40,403 nt of DNA from Lachnospiraceae bacterium (GTDB lineage Bacteria > Bacillota > Clostridia > Lachnospirales > Lachnospiraceae): contig QXWO01000051.1 in the NCBI GenBank assembly GCA_009911035.1, forward strand, positions 1 to 40,403, in the 5' to 3' direction. The translations under genes and the position numbers were made by a program. Positions 1 to 9,124 of the stretch are shown here, in pieces; within the stretch, counting starts at the first letter, position 1, and each line of letters starts with the position of its first letter. Below the pieces are notes generated by a model that was not told the origin of the DNA, did not search any database, and saw nothing but the letters and a program-made list of their open reading frames with translations.

Positions 1-50
1 CTGTATCCTTCCCACTGCCGGGCGGATTGGGGACTTTCACCCGTTAGAAC

Positions 51-69
51 GTGTGCCCACCGGGCACAC
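51..69. repeat. Perfect 8-bp inverted repeat at the left edge
   Basis: GTGTGCCC (51-58) and GGGCACAC (62-69) form a perfect hairpin with a 3-base loop. It sits just beyond the lysS terminator, and the sequence to its left (1-50) has no gene I can name. The stretch resembles the edge of a dispersed element, but too little is in the window to identify one. Confidence 0.5.
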
Positions 70-70
70 C

Positions 71-108
71 AAAAAAGACCTTGAAAGGTATTATCCTCTC
101 AAGGTCTT
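71..108 (-). terminator. Rho-independent terminator of the lysS operon
   Basis: On the minus strand a 10-bp perfect stem (arms at 99-108 and 75-84, AAGACCTTGA type) is followed at once by a run of six T. It lies about 140 bases past the lysS stop, with no gene between, so it is the likely end of the greA-lysS transcript. Confidence 0.9.
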
Positions 109-246
109 AATCTTAGAAATTATGCGATTTTTCAGCCTCTGCACACTTTCCTGCACCAAATGATGTAAATTTGATGTAAATGTGTACTGATGGCGCGTAT
201 CCCGGCATTAAAGTACATCCCGTTTTACCGGGGAAAACGATACATC

Positions 247-2211
247 TTAATAGAGCTTTGCGCCTGCCGGAATGTGGTTGTCTACCATCAGAAGATGGAG
301 TTTTTCTGCACCTTCCTCATTGTGAACAGCGCTTATCAGCATACCGCAGGAATCAATACCCATCATCGGTCTTGGCGGAAGATTGGTGATAGCGATACAA
401 GTCTTGCCGACCAATTCTTCCGGCTCGTAATACTCGTGAATACCGCTTAAAATCGTCCTGTTTTCGCCTGTGCCATCGTCTAATGTAAACTTTAAGAGTT
501 TCTTTGACTTCGGTACGGCTTCACATTCAAGCACCTTTACGGCTCTGAAATCCGATTTAGAGAAAGTCTCAAAATCAACGAAATCCTTGAATAGAGGCTC
601 AATCTCTACCTTAGAAAAATCAATCTTCTCCGGCTCTGTGTTTACATCATTTGCAACCGCCTGAACAGCCTTTAGGCTTACATCATTTTTCTTATTTACA
701 CCATCTAAGGTCTTCATCGTCGGGAACAACAAAACATCCCGTATCGCCGGCGAATCAGTCAGCAGCATCACCAGTCTGTCAATCCCATATCCGATTCCCC
801 CGGTAGGCGGCATTCCAATTTCCAATGCATTCAGGAAGTCTTCATCGGTATGGTTCGCTTCCTCATCCCCCTGTGCAAAGAGTTCTTCCTGCGCCTTAAA
901 GCGCTCCCGCTGGTCAATAGGATCGTTCAATTCGGAATAGGCATTACACATTTCCCGTCCGGTGATGAACAGCTCGAACCGTTCCACGTGGTCCGGCTTA
1001 TCAGGTTTCCTCTTGGTGAGGGGCGAAATTTCCACCGGATGATCCATGACAAAGGTAGGCTGAACCAAATGTTCTTCTACAAATTCCTCAAAGAACAGAT
1101 TCAGAATATCCCCCTTGGTATGGCGGTCTTCATAGTGGACTTCCTTTTCATCTGCAAGCTTTTTGGCCGCTGCAGTGTCCGGTATCTGGTCGAAATCAAT
1201 GCCTGTATACTTTTTGACTGCATCAATCATGGTAAGCCGTTCAAAGGGCCTGCCCAAATCTATCATTTCCCCGCCATAGGGAACAGTGGTGGTGCCGCAC
1301 ACTTCCTGGGCCACAAAGCGGAACATATTCTCAGTCAGATCCATCATTCCGTTGTAGTCAGTGTATGCCTGGTACAGTTCCATCAGTGTAAATTCTGGGT
1401 TATGTCTGGTATCCAGGCCTTCATTTCTGAAAACGCGCCCGATTTCGTAAACTCTCTCTAAACCGCCTACGATAAGTCTCTTTAAATAAAGCTCCAGGGA
1501 AATACGCAGTTTCACATCTTCGTCAAGGGCGTTGAAATGAGTCTCAAATGGCCTGGCAGCCGCGCCTCCGGCATTGGATACCAGCATAGGAGTTTCCACT
1601 TCCATGAATCCCTGATCGTCTAAATATCTTCTAATGGCAGAAATGATCTTAGAACGCTTTACAAAGGTTTCTTTTACTTCCTCGTTCATGATAAGATCCG
1701 TATACCTCTGGCGGTAACGGATATCTGTATTGGTCAGGCCATGGTATTTTTCGGGAAGAATCTGAAGGCTCTTGGAAAGCAGGGTCACGCTGGCGGCATG
1801 AATGGATATTTCCTCCGTCTTGGTCTTAAAAACCTCTCCGGTGATTCCCACGATATCGCCCACGTCATACTTTTTAAAATCTGCATAAGGTTCTTCCCCG
1901 ATGCTGTCCCTTGCCACATAGGACTGGATATTTCCTTTCAAATCCTGAATATTGCAAAAAGAAGCCTTACCCATCACACGTTTCTGCATGATACGTCCGG
2001 CCACAGATACCCTCTGCCCCTCCATCTGTCCATAATTTTCCTTAATGTCCCTGCTGTGGGCTGTCACGTCAAATTTCGTGATTTTAAAGGGGTCTTTGCC
2101 TGCCTCCTGCAATGCGGCAAGCTTTTCCCTTTTGATCTTTAATAGCTGGTTGATATCCTGTTCCTGTGCGCTGCTACCGCCCTGTGTCTGGTTCTTTCCC
2201 TGATTTGCCAC
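247..2211 (-). CDS. lysS: Lysyl-tRNA synthetase, class II, with C-terminal tRNA-binding domain
   Basis: Charges tRNA-Lys with lysine in the cytoplasm. The 654-residue protein has an N-terminal OB-fold anticodon-binding domain (about 60-150) and a class II catalytic core. Motif 2 RVFRNEG is near 259-265 and motif 3 GYGIDRL near 474-480. About 110 extra residues (546-654) match the EMAPII/MetRS-type tRNA-binding domain (PF01588-like, with ILSGIHEYY and NLPPRPMMG); classical bacterial LysRS ends near 500. I chose the GTG at 2211 because AAAAGGAG lies 8 bases upstream; the GTG at 2220 is only one base from it. It is the last gene of the operon, 54 bases after greA, and is followed by a terminator. 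Confidence 0.96.
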   Translation of the reverse strand: MANQGKNQTQGGSSAQEQDINQLLKIKREKLAALQEAGKDPFKITKFDVTAHSRDIKENYGQMEGQRVSVAGRIMQKRVMGKASFCNIQDLKGNIQSYVARDSIGEEPYADFKKYDVGDIVGITGEVFKTKTEEISIHAASVTLLSKSLQILPEKYHGLTNTDIRYRQRYTDLIMNEEVKETFVKRSKIISAIRRYLDDQGFMEVETPMLVSNAGGAAARPFETHFNALDEDVKLRISLELYLKRLIVGGLERVYEIGRVFRNEGLDTRHNPEFTLMELYQAYTDYNGMMDLTENMFRFVAQEVCGTTTVPYGGEMIDLGRPFERLTMIDAVKKYTGIDFDQIPDTAAAKKLADEKEVHYEDRHTKGDILNLFFEEFVEEHLVQPTFVMDHPVEISPLTKRKPDKPDHVERFELFITGREMCNAYSELNDPIDQRERFKAQEELFAQGDEEANHTDEDFLNALEIGMPPTGGIGYGIDRLVMLLTDSPAIRDVLLFPTMKTLDGVNKKNDVSLKAVQAVANDVNTEPEKIDFSKVEIEPLFKDFVDFETFSKSDFRAVKVLECEAVPKSKKLLKFTLDDGTGENRTILSGIHEYYEPEELVGKTCIAITNLPPRPMMGIDSCGMLISAVHNEEGAEKLHLLMVDNHIPAGAKLY

Positions 2212-2265
2212 GTCTAACACTCCTTTTAAAAGCTTCGGCCTTCGTAATTTACAAGTTTCTGACTG

Positions 2266-2751
2266 TTACTGGTTAAATCTTTGAATTTCAAGTACTTCAT
2301 ATTTTAGGATTCCCGCCTGTGTTTCCACTTCCACGATATCCCCCAGTTTGCTTCCGATCAGAGCTTTTCCTACCGGGGATTCGTTGGAAATCTTTCCTTT
2401 TAAGCTGTTGGCCTCTGTAGAGCCTACAATTTTGTATTCCAAATCTTCATTAAATTCAAGGTCACGGATTTTTACGCAGCATCCGATGTTGATTTTGTCA
2501 AGGTCTACCTCATCCTCAACCACCACTTCCACGTTCTTTAAAATCTTTTCCAGTTCTTCGATCCTGGCTTCAATATCACGCTGTTCATCCTTGGCTGCAT
2601 CATATTCGGCGTTTTCTGACAAATCGCCCTGCTCCCTTGCCTCTTTGATTTTCTGCGCTACTTCTTGTCTTTTTACTACCTTAAGTTCATGAAGTTCATC
2701 CTCATATCTCCTCAATCCCTCATAGGTAAGTATGTTCTTCTTCTCTTCCAT
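2266..2751 (-). CDS. greA: Transcription elongation factor GreA
   Basis: GreA binds the RNA polymerase secondary channel and stimulates cleavage of backtracked RNA. The 161-residue protein has the N-terminal coiled coil (about 1-75) with the SENAEYDAAKDEQ tip that carries the acidic residues. The C-terminal FKBP-like domain ends in a VGKALIGSKLGD stretch. Length fits the family. The ATG at 2751 has GGAAGGG about 8 bases upstream and gives the usual start (MEEKKNILTYEGL). The in-frame ATG at 2769 has AAAGG directly against it and is less likely. It sits between an unknown gene and lysS, a common Clostridia arrangement. Confidence 0.96.
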   Translation of the reverse strand: MEEKKNILTYEGLRRYEDELHELKVVKRQEVAQKIKEAREQGDLSENAEYDAAKDEQRDIEARIEELEKILKNVEVVVEDEVDLDKINIGCCVKIRDLEFNEDLEYKIVGSTEANSLKGKISNESPVGKALIGSKLGDIVEVETQAGILKYEVLEIQRFNQ

Positions 2752-2801
2752 TGCTGATCGCCCTTCCATCCTTTATGTTTTGTTTCACTTCATATAAGGT
2801 C

Positions 2802-3563
2802 TTAGTCAACTTTCGTATTATACCCACTTTTTACCGTAGTGTCAAGGAATTTCAGCGTTTCCCGCCTGCTTACGCACTTTATTTTTCCGGAGCTTACCGC
2901 CGGGTATGATTCCCATGATCCGTCCTCCCCCAGATCCAGCCACGGCCTGTCGTCAGGTACTTTCGCCGTCCTTGTCATGATGATCCCGAACTCCTCATAA
3001 AGGTAGTCCTCAAGCAGTCCGGCCGCCTCCCCTTCCTCCCCGGCAAATGTGACCTGCTTCATTCTGGGCAGGTAGGGCGTAAGCAGCTCCAGCGCCTCGT
3101 CCAGTTCCTGCTCCCGGCTTTCCCCGGGCAGTGAAATGCACAGCTTGTCAAAGGGCCTGTACTGGTAAAGGCAGACCGCCATCAGTTCCGGCGGTATCCT
3201 CATAGGATTTCTGGTAAGCTGGGGGGCAGAAACCTGCTCCCGGCAGTCATACCCTATCACTGCCCTCTCCTCCGCCTCCTCTAAAAGCCGCTGGGCTCTG
3301 TCCTCTTTCCATCTCTTGGGCCTTCCCCTAAAAAGGGTTTTTCCGCTGTATTCAGGCAGCAGTACATAGTAAATCTGCATTCTGCCCGCCCTGGCCCGTT
3401 CTTTCCCCAGAAGGTAAGGGTACTCCCTTCCTATCTTTCTGACAGGAAGTCCCAGTTTTTTAAGGTCGTATCCCTTTTCCGGGTACTGGCCGGATGCAAT
3501 TCCCATGTAAAAAATATTTTTGTTATTCGTTTCCATAGAAAAGCATATGTAATATGCTTCCAT
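2802..3563 (-). CDS. Conserved protein of unknown function, dusB-greA operon
   Basis: A 253-residue protein I do not recognise. It begins one base after the dusB stop (TAGGATG), so it is translated with dusB. It has no signal peptide and no membrane segment, and is rich in Arg, Glu and Leu. N-terminal GKERARAGRMQIYYVLLPEYSG and a central ALELLTPYLPRMKQVTF stretch look like folded alpha/beta segments. A DRPWLDLGEDGSW segment lies near the end. No catalytic motif is evident. A TTG at 3575 would overlap dusB; the ATG at 3563 is preferred. The operon with dusB, greA and lysS suggests a housekeeping role, but that is context only. Confidence 0.8.
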   Translation of the reverse strand: MEAYYICFSMETNNKNIFYMGIASGQYPEKGYDLKKLGLPVRKIGREYPYLLGKERARAGRMQIYYVLLPEYSGKTLFRGRPKRWKEDRAQRLLEEAEERAVIGYDCREQVSAPQLTRNPMRIPPELMAVCLYQYRPFDKLCISLPGESREQELDEALELLTPYLPRMKQVTFAGEEGEAAGLLEDYLYEEFGIIMTRTAKVPDDRPWLDLGEDGSWESYPAVSSGKIKCVSRRETLKFLDTTVKSGYNTKVD

Positions 3564-3564
3564 C

Positions 3565-4545
3565 CTATTCCACAAAGATGTTTTTTACTGCTTTCCCTAA
3601 TTCTTCAAAAGTTTCCATCTCGTTGATGGTTCTTCTAAAGGCGGCGGAATAGGGATACCCTGCGGTGTACCATGCGATATGCTTACGCATTTCCCGTACC
3701 GCCGTATATTCGCCTTTTAGCTCAAGTTCCATCTGTGCATGGCGCAGAATGGTATCACGCACTTCGGCGCCAGAGGGCCTTTCTGCCCTTTGTCCGGTGT
3801 GCAGATAATGAAGGATCTCCCTGAAAATCCATGGATTTCCCCTGACGGCCCGGCCCACCATCACGCCGTCGCATCCGGTCTGTTCAAGAAGGGCACGGGC
3901 AGAGGGTCCGTCCGTCACATCACCGTTTCCGATTACCGGGATGGACACCGCCTCCTTTACCCTTGCAATAATATTCCAGTCCGCCTGTCCTGCATAGTAC
4001 TGCTCCCGGCTGCGTCCGTGTACCGCCACTGCTGCTGCGCCGCATCCTTCGGCGATCCGCGCAATCTCCACGGCGTTTGGCTCCTGGTCATAAAAACCCT
4101 TCCGTATTTTCACGGTAACAGGCTTCTTCACCGCCCTGACAGTCTTGGTTATAATTTCCTCCACCAGTCTGGGATTTTTCAAAAGGGCCGAGCCTTCCCC
4201 GTTATTGACCACCTTAGGCACCGGACACCCCATATTGAGATCCAGTATGTCAAAGGGGCGCTCTTCTATTTTTTTTGCTATCCCACTGATGATATCCGGG
4301 TCAGAGCCAAAAAGCTGGAAAGATACCGGCCTCTCGCCGGGATCGATCTTCATCAGTCCCTCCGTGTTTTTGTTTCCATAAAAAACAGCCTTGGCGCTGA
4401 CCATCTCCATACAGACCAGCCCTGCCCCCTGCTCATGGCATAACAAACGAAATGGCAGGTCACTTACGCCTGCCATGGGAGCCAGTATTAAATTATTGTC
4501 CAAAACCACATTCCCTATTTGCAGTTTTCTTACCACAACCGTCAT
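3565..4545 (-). CDS. dusB: tRNA-dihydrouridine synthase, DusB type
   Basis: An FMN enzyme that reduces specific uridines in tRNA to dihydrouridine using NADPH. The 326-residue protein starts its TIM barrel with LILAPMAGVSDLPFR. It carries the DLNMGCPVPKVV segment with the catalytic Cys (about residue 107), the phosphate-binding GNGDV and GVMVGRAVRGNPW segments, and VAVHGRSREQYYAGQADW, all typical of DusB. The ATG at 4545 has AGGTG 6 bases upstream; an in-frame GTG at 4554 overlaps that site and was rejected. The next gene starts one base after its stop, so the two are co-translated. Confidence 0.96.
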   Translation of the reverse strand: MTVVVRKLQIGNVVLDNNLILAPMAGVSDLPFRLLCHEQGAGLVCMEMVSAKAVFYGNKNTEGLMKIDPGERPVSFQLFGSDPDIISGIAKKIEERPFDILDLNMGCPVPKVVNNGEGSALLKNPRLVEEIITKTVRAVKKPVTVKIRKGFYDQEPNAVEIARIAEGCGAAAVAVHGRSREQYYAGQADWNIIARVKEAVSIPVIGNGDVTDGPSARALLEQTGCDGVMVGRAVRGNPWIFREILHYLHTGQRAERPSGAEVRDTILRHAQMELELKGEYTAVREMRKHIAWYTAGYPYSAAFRRTINEMETFEELGKAVKNIFVE

Positions 4546-4638
4546 AGCTTTCACCTGTTCTGCGCCTTAAGACTTAATGCCGTTACTTTAGTCCGGGTCG
4601 TTTCCGGTACACATTGTCCGCTCCATGCTTCCCTGCTG

Positions 4639-5010
4639 TTAAGTGGCATTGTCTGTAAGATCCAGCTCCTCTATCGTCTCATGAAGGATAAACACTCTGT
4701 AATATAAGCTTAAGGATTCAAACATTTCCTGCCTTTTACGGCGGATTTCGTTCACCAAAAGGCCGCTTCCGATTTCATCATAAAGGAAATCGTCCTCCGC
4801 ATATTCTGTGTGCATGGATACGTTTCCGTCTTCCTCAAACTCAATCATAAAAACGCCGCCGATCTCTTCCGTAAAAAGGACACAGATAATTTGCAGTTCC
4901 TCCTTCACTGACGCCGGAAGTCCTGCAAATTTTTCATTGAAATAATATTTTTTTTCGTAAGCGCTGGCTCCGCAGAGCACTATCTTTCCTTCTCCGGCTT
5001 CACGATTCAT
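4639..5010 (-). CDS. Small conserved protein, probably the DUF6145 type
   Basis: A 123-residue acidic cytoplasmic protein with no signal or membrane segment. Recognisable segments are IVLCGASAYEKKYYFNEKF, FTEEIGGVFMIEFEEDG and YDEIGSGLLVNEIRRKRQEMF. From memory, proteins like this occur beside dusB in Lachnospiraceae and are labelled DUF6145; I cannot confirm this. GGAGG lies 8 bases before the ATG. It is the first gene after the argF terminator and probably the first of the dusB-greA-lysS operon. Function unknown. Confidence 0.8.
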   Translation of the reverse strand: MNREAGEGKIVLCGASAYEKKYYFNEKFAGLPASVKEELQIICVLFTEEIGGVFMIEFEEDGNVSMHTEYAEDDFLYDEIGSGLLVNEIRRKRQEMFESLSLYYRVFILHETIEELDLTDNAT

Positions 5011-5080
5011 TATCTGTGCCTCCGCGCTTCCGGGTACACGGCATCAGCCCGCCGCCCCAGAGCATGTTTGAAAAACTATT

Positions 5081-5127
5081 CCCTTAAAATGTAAGCACAC
5101 AAAATGTGCCTGCATCATTTTAAAGGG
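5081..5127 (-). terminator. Probable terminator after argF
   Basis: On the minus strand CCCTTTAAAATG (overlapping the argF stop) pairs with CATTTTAAGGG with one bulged base. A smaller GCACA/TGTGC hairpin lies inside. AATAGTTTTTC follows. The stem is A+T rich and the T run is offset, so efficiency is uncertain. Confidence 0.6.
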
Positions 5128-6106
5128 TTGCCGCCATCACTGCCTTTATGGTATGCATCCTGTTTTCGGCTTCCTCAAATACGATAGACGCCGGGGAATT
5201 GAATACCTGGTCAGTGACTTCCATTTCTGATATACCAAATTTTGCTTCAATTTCCTTTCCCACTTTCGTCTTCAAATCATGGAAAGCAGGAAGGCAGTGC
5301 ATGAAAACTGCCTGCTCTCCGGCATTTTCCATTACCCTGCTGTTTACCTGATAAGGGGACAGTTCCCTGATTCTTTCTTCCCACACAGCGTCAGGCTCAC
5401 CCATGGAAACCCACACGTCAGTGTATATAACATCAGCGCCTTTCGTCCCGGCACTTACATCTTCGGTCAGTGTAATGGTTCCGCCGGACTCCTCCGCTAT
5501 CTTTTCACATTCTTTGACCAATGCCTCAGCGGGGAAATATTTTCTGGTAGTGCAGGCCGTGAAATGCATTCCAAGTTTTGCACAGACTACCATAAGGGAA
5601 TTGCCCATATTGTAACGAGCATCCCCCATATAGGTAAGCTTTACGCCTTTGATTCGTCCAAGTTTCTCCTTAATGGTCAATATATCTGCCAGCATCTGGG
5701 TGGGATGGAATTCATTGGTCAGACCGTTCCAAACCGGAACCCCGGCATATCTGGCAAGTTCCTCCACGATTTCCTGCCCAAACCCCCGGTACTCGATTCC
5801 CTCAAACATGCTTCCCAGCACATGGGCTGTATCTGCAATGCTCTCCTTTTTGCCAATCTGGGAACTGGAAGGGTCAAGGTACGTGGTCCCCATCCCCAAA
5901 TCATGGGCCGCCACCTCAAAGGAACAACGGGTCCGGGTACTGGTCTTTTCAAAAATAAGCGCTACATTTTTGCCCCTGTGCATATCCAAAGTCAGGATAC
6001 CTTTTTTCTTCTTATCTTTCAAATCTGCCGCCAAGTCCACCAGATATAAAATCTCCTCCGGTGTAAAATCCAGGAGCTTTAAAAAACTTCTGCCTTTTAA
6101 GTTCAT
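5120..6106 (-). CDS. argF: Ornithine carbamoyltransferase
   Basis: Makes citrulline from ornithine and carbamoyl phosphate (arginine synthesis), or runs in reverse in the arginine deiminase pathway. The 328-residue protein has the carbamoyl-phosphate loop STRTR (56-60), HPTQ (134-137), the ornithine-side DVWVSMG (230-236) and HCLP (270-273), with full family length. No other arginine gene is in the window, so the direction of the pathway cannot be told. It begins 13 bases after the SPFH gene with GAGG upstream, so it is co-transcribed with nfeD and the SPFH gene, an unusual partnership. A hairpin overlaps its stop codon. Confidence 0.96.
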   Translation of the reverse strand: MNLKGRSFLKLLDFTPEEILYLVDLAADLKDKKKKGILTLDMHRGKNVALIFEKTSTRTRCSFEVAAHDLGMGTTYLDPSSSQIGKKESIADTAHVLGSMFEGIEYRGFGQEIVEELARYAGVPVWNGLTNEFHPTQMLADILTIKEKLGRIKGVKLTYMGDARYNMGNSLMVVCAKLGMHFTACTTRKYFPAEALVKECEKIAEESGGTITLTEDVSAGTKGADVIYTDVWVSMGEPDAVWEERIRELSPYQVNSRVMENAGEQAVFMHCLPAFHDLKTKVGKEIEAKFGISEMEVTDQVFNSPASIVFEEAENRMHTIKAVMAATL

Positions 6107-6119
6107 TTGTTTATCCTCA

Positions 6120-7040
6120 TTATTTATCGCTTACCAGTTCTTTTAAAGACGCCGCCAGACCTGCGATCCCCTGTATTTCGGAAGGGATGATGATCTTGGT
6201 CGCCCTGCCGTCAGCCGCTTTTTCAAAAGCTTCCAGACTCTTAATACGGAGCACCGATTCGTCTGCGCCGGCCTCACGGATCATGCGGATACCGTCTGCC
6301 GTCGCCTGCTGTACTTTCAAAATAGCCTCTGCTTCACCTTCCGCTTCACGGATCATCTTTTCCTTCTGGGCTTCTGCCCGCAGAATCGCTGACTGTTTTT
6401 CAGCCTCTGCTTCCAGAATAGCTGACTGTTTCTTACCTTCCGCAACTGTTACACTTGCTTTCTTCTCACCTTCTGCACGGGTAACGGCTTCCCTTCTTTC
6501 ACGCTCCGCTTTCATCTGTCTCTCCATGGCATTCTGGATTTCTGCCGGAGGAATAATGTTTTTAAGCTCTACCCTGTTCACCTTGATACCCCATGGATCT
6601 GTAGCCTCGTCCAGGGAAGCGCGCATCTTGGTGTTGATCGTCTCTCTGGAGGTAAGGGTCTGGTCAAGTTCCAAATCACCAATGATATTACGCAGGGTAG
6701 TGGCTGTCAGGTTTTCGATCGCCATGATCGGGTTCTCCACACCGTAGGCAAACATCTTCGGGTCTGTGATCTGGAAAAACACAACCGTGTCGATCCGCAT
6801 GGTTACATTATCTTTTGTAATAACCGGCTGGGGCGCAAAGTCCACCACCTGCTCTTTTAAGTTGATCTTCTTTGCTACCTTGTCGATAATGGGCACTTTA
6901 AAATGAAGTCCTACCGACCACGTTCCCTGATAAGCGCCCAGACGCTCCACTACATAAGCATAAGCCTGGGGTACGATCTTCACACAGGATGCAAGCAGAA
7001 TAAGCACCACCACCAGCACTACCAATATTAATATTTGCAT
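6120..7040 (-). CDS. SPFH/band 7 membrane protein (QmcA/stomatin-like)
   Basis: A membrane-anchored scaffold protein thought to organise membrane microdomains. The 306-residue protein has one N-terminal hydrophobic anchor (about 2-20) and an SPFH domain with [15 protein letters not shown] and [15 protein letters not shown] long coiled coil of Glu/Ala/Lys repeats (about 170-245, [27 protein letters not shown]) and a short hydrophobic tail follow. The preceding gene is an NfeD protein, the standard partner of this family. A hairpin or separate promoter between it and argF is not visible. Start supported by GAGG 7 bases upstream. Confidence 0.93.
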   Translation of the reverse strand: MQILILVVLVVVLILLASCVKIVPQAYAYVVERLGAYQGTWSVGLHFKVPIIDKVAKKINLKEQVVDFAPQPVITKDNVTMRIDTVVFFQITDPKMFAYGVENPIMAIENLTATTLRNIIGDLELDQTLTSRETINTKMRASLDEATDPWGIKVNRVELKNIIPPAEIQNAMERQMKAERERREAVTRAEGEKKASVTVAEGKKQSAILEAEAEKQSAILRAEAQKEKMIREAEGEAEAILKVQQATADGIRMIREAGADESVLRIKSLEAFEKAADGRATKIIIPSEIQGIAGLAASLKELVSDK

Positions 7041-7070
7041 AATTTTTCCTCTTCTTTCCGGGATTTTCCC

Positions 7071-7514
7071 TTATATATTTTGTTTCTTTTCCTCTACCAT
7101 CAGCTTCACGCCGCTGATAGAACGTACCGTCACTACGCTTCCCACCGGAAGGGTAATGCCTTCCGCAGTGGTCCGGGCGCTCCACTCCTGTCCTCCCACC
7201 GTGACCTGTCCAATTCCCTGCAGATTGTCGATTTCACTGATGACGATCGCCTGCTTTCCTACAAGACTTTCCGCATTGGTTTTCACCCTGTCTTTGTTGA
7301 AGTATTTCACTGCAATCGGACGGGTAAAATACAAAAGTACCAGTGACACCACAGCAAACAGCAGAATCTGAATCCACAGCGGTGTTCCGATCACGGCCGC
7401 CACGGCGGCAATCAGCGCGCCTCCTGCAAACCAGATTGTCGTCAGGCCCATGCTGATGATCTCAGCCACGATACAGGCAACAAAAACAACAAGCCATATT
7501 GTCGTCAAATTCAT
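7071..7514 (-). CDS. NfeD-like membrane protein
   Basis: A 147-residue short-form NfeD protein. It has three or four hydrophobic segments in the first 75 residues (TIWLVVFVACIVAEII, IWFAGGALIAAVAAVI, IQILLFAVVSLVLLYF). A C-terminal OB-fold domain follows (about 80-140, LVGKQAIVISEI, GIGQVTVGGQEWSA, VGSVVTVRSISGVKLMVE). It has no protease domain. NfeD and SPFH proteins form a pair acting at the membrane; the two genes here are 30 bases apart. A candidate promoter (TTGCCT, 17 bases, TAAAAT) lies about 140 bases upstream on the minus strand. Confidence 0.92.
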   Translation of the reverse strand: MNLTTIWLVVFVACIVAEIISMGLTTIWFAGGALIAAVAAVIGTPLWIQILLFAVVSLVLLYFTRPIAVKYFNKDRVKTNAESLVGKQAIVISEIDNLQGIGQVTVGGQEWSARTTAEGITLPVGSVVTVRSISGVKLMVEEKKQNI

Positions 7515-7834
7515 TCTCCCTCTCCTTGTCTACTCTTTCCCTTCATCCTATTATTATGAACAGGTTCATGCAGTAAATGCACAGACCTACATGGACTGCT
7601 GCGCAGGTTGTGCTATTTAATACCGGATACCTGTTATTAAAACATTTTACTACATAATAAGGTTACAGGCAACAAAAACAGTAGGGGATTTGCTTCGCGG
7701 GGCAGTTTCCTGTAGATACTAAGGGGCACACAAGAACGGTCATTCTCATGTGCCCTTTATATCCGCTTTATCAAATTTATAGGACGAATGCAAAAATATC
7801 CCTCTTGCCTGCCGGCATCCGCCTAATACCTATT
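7515..7834. other. Intergenic gap with one strong hairpin
   Basis: No gene is seen in these 320 bases. A long stem (arms 7721-7736 and 7743-7757, loop CGGTCA) forms better on the minus-strand RNA, where two positions become G-U pairs. It could end the SleB transcript, but no T run follows on that strand; on the plus strand TTTATAT follows. ATGAAC and GTTCAT form a small dyad at 7557-7570, upstream of nfeD. Confidence 0.5.
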
Positions 7835-8923
7835 TTACCAAAATACATGGTCACCCAGTACAAATCCCTCTCTCTTGCCTGCGCGTCTGAAATGGGTCGC
7901 CCCGCCAACGGTAGTCTCCCCATTGATAGCTGCCTGGGCTGCCTGCATACATGCGTCTGGCACGCTGGATTCATAAACCCTTGCAACCTTTCCGGTCATA
8001 GCCGGTGTAAACTGCCCGGAGGCATAAATAACTGAATGAATCGTATTCGGGTATGCACCGCTTTTCACACGGTTCATGACAACTGCCCCTACGCCAACCA
8101 TTCCGTCATAAGACTGGTTGCCAGCCTCGCAATAGATAAGAGCCCCAAGAAGCCGCAGTTCGTCTGCATCTGCCGCCACTGCACCGCGGTTGGCTTTGCG
8201 CTTTTTCTCCGCTTCTTCCTTCTCTCTTGCCCGGATAACTTCCATGCTCTCGCCTTCATCAATGTGGAATCTGACATTGATGTATTCCGAAGCTACATAT
8301 CCGACTTCATCGTTATAATCCACACTGATCCAGCCGTCTGTCACGGTATCAATAAATTCCACAGAATCTTCATAAGCCAAAAATCCGTATACATCCGATT
8401 CCTCATTGGGCTGCATCCTTACACGGACAGCTTCTGAATCCAGGGTGACAATCCAGTTGCCCACATCCTCCGCCATCTCTTTGGCTTCCTCCCCGAACAG
8501 AAGATACTCATCCTTCGCCCAGCCGATAACATTTCCTGATTTAAGCTTCGTCCACCCGTCTTTTCGCTCTAAGATGGTGCCGCCGCAGTCTTTATACAAA
8601 AGGCCCACTTTCTCAGAGTCTTCGCTGGCCTTCGCCCTGATATTCAGCGCATCCTGGACATTGGCCATGGTCAGCTCCTGTTCCATTCTTTCTTTCTCGG
8701 CTTCAAATTTCTGGTCAAGGTTCAGTTCTGTCTGCTCCGGCTGTTCCTTCCGGGGCGTTTCACTGTTAAAAGCGCCGGAGCCGAATATCTCTGCAGCCCC
8801 TGCACTTAAGAAATCATAGCCTTCCCTTTCACTTGCCTGAACGGTTATTTCCCCTGCTGTGAGGAAATACAGGCTTATAAAAAATCCTGCTACCGCTGCC
8901 AGCAGTCTATTTCTCCGGTTCAT
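7835..8923 (-). CDS. Secreted cell wall hydrolase, SleB type, with two SH3b-like domains
   Basis: Cleaves peptidoglycan outside the membrane; the SleB fold includes spore-cortex lytic enzymes. The 362-residue protein has a signal peptide (about 1-30, ending TVQASE) and a charged linker. Two bacterial SH3-like domains follow (about 87-142, ALNIRAKASEDSEKVG; about 158-216, AVRVRMQPNEESDVYG). The hydrolase domain (about 255-362) has LLGALIYCEAGNQSYDG with the catalytic Glu (266), VVMNRVKSGAYP and ATHFRRAG. GGAGGT lies 7 bases before the ATG. A consensus-like promoter is upstream. Whether it acts in sporulation or in vegetative wall turnover cannot be told. Confidence 0.93.
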   Translation of the reverse strand: MNRRNRLLAAVAGFFISLYFLTAGEITVQASEREGYDFLSAGAAEIFGSGAFNSETPRKEQPEQTELNLDQKFEAEKERMEQELTMANVQDALNIRAKASEDSEKVGLLYKDCGGTILERKDGWTKLKSGNVIGWAKDEYLLFGEEAKEMAEDVGNWIVTLDSEAVRVRMQPNEESDVYGFLAYEDSVEFIDTVTDGWISVDYNDEVGYVASEYINVRFHIDEGESMEVIRAREKEEAEKKRKANRGAVAADADELRLLGALIYCEAGNQSYDGMVGVGAVVMNRVKSGAYPNTIHSVIYASGQFTPAMTGKVARVYESSVPDACMQAAQAAINGETTVGGATHFRRAGKREGFVLGDHVFW

Positions 8924-8962
8924 CTTGCTACCTCCAAAACATTCTGTATTTGTAATATGATT

Positions 8963-8982
8963 ATGTATATAGATATATACAT
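8963..8982. repeat. AT-rich dyad in the sleB-like leader
   Basis: ATGTATAT (8963-8970) and ATATACAT (8975-8982) form an 8-bp dyad with a 4-base centre. It lies between the promoter at 9027-9055 and the start codon. It could be a protein-binding site or a leader hairpin; A+T richness makes chance plausible. Confidence 0.3.
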
Positions 8983-9026
8983 TTATACTATATTTGTTAC
9001 AGATTTATTACAGTTGGTACAAATTT

Positions 9027-9055
9027 ATAATAACAAATTGTCCCATGTTTGTCAA
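9027..9055 (-). promoter_or_regulatory. SigmaA-type promoter of the SleB-like gene
   Basis: Minus strand: TTGACA (9055-9050), 17-base spacer, TATTAT (9032-9027). The -35 is perfect and the -10 is one base off consensus. The start codon is about 105 bases downstream, leaving a leader of roughly 95 bases. Confidence 0.75.
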
Positions 9056-9124
9056 GTTCCAGCAATTTGAAGCCTTTTTCACTATAATTTCTCTTTGATT
9101 TTTATCAAAAATGTTACGGCTTTT

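Noticed and set aside
850-1461. 203-codon plus-strand frame within lysS
   Set aside because: It lies opposite a clear lysyl-tRNA synthetase and has no recognisable domain; it is a shadow.
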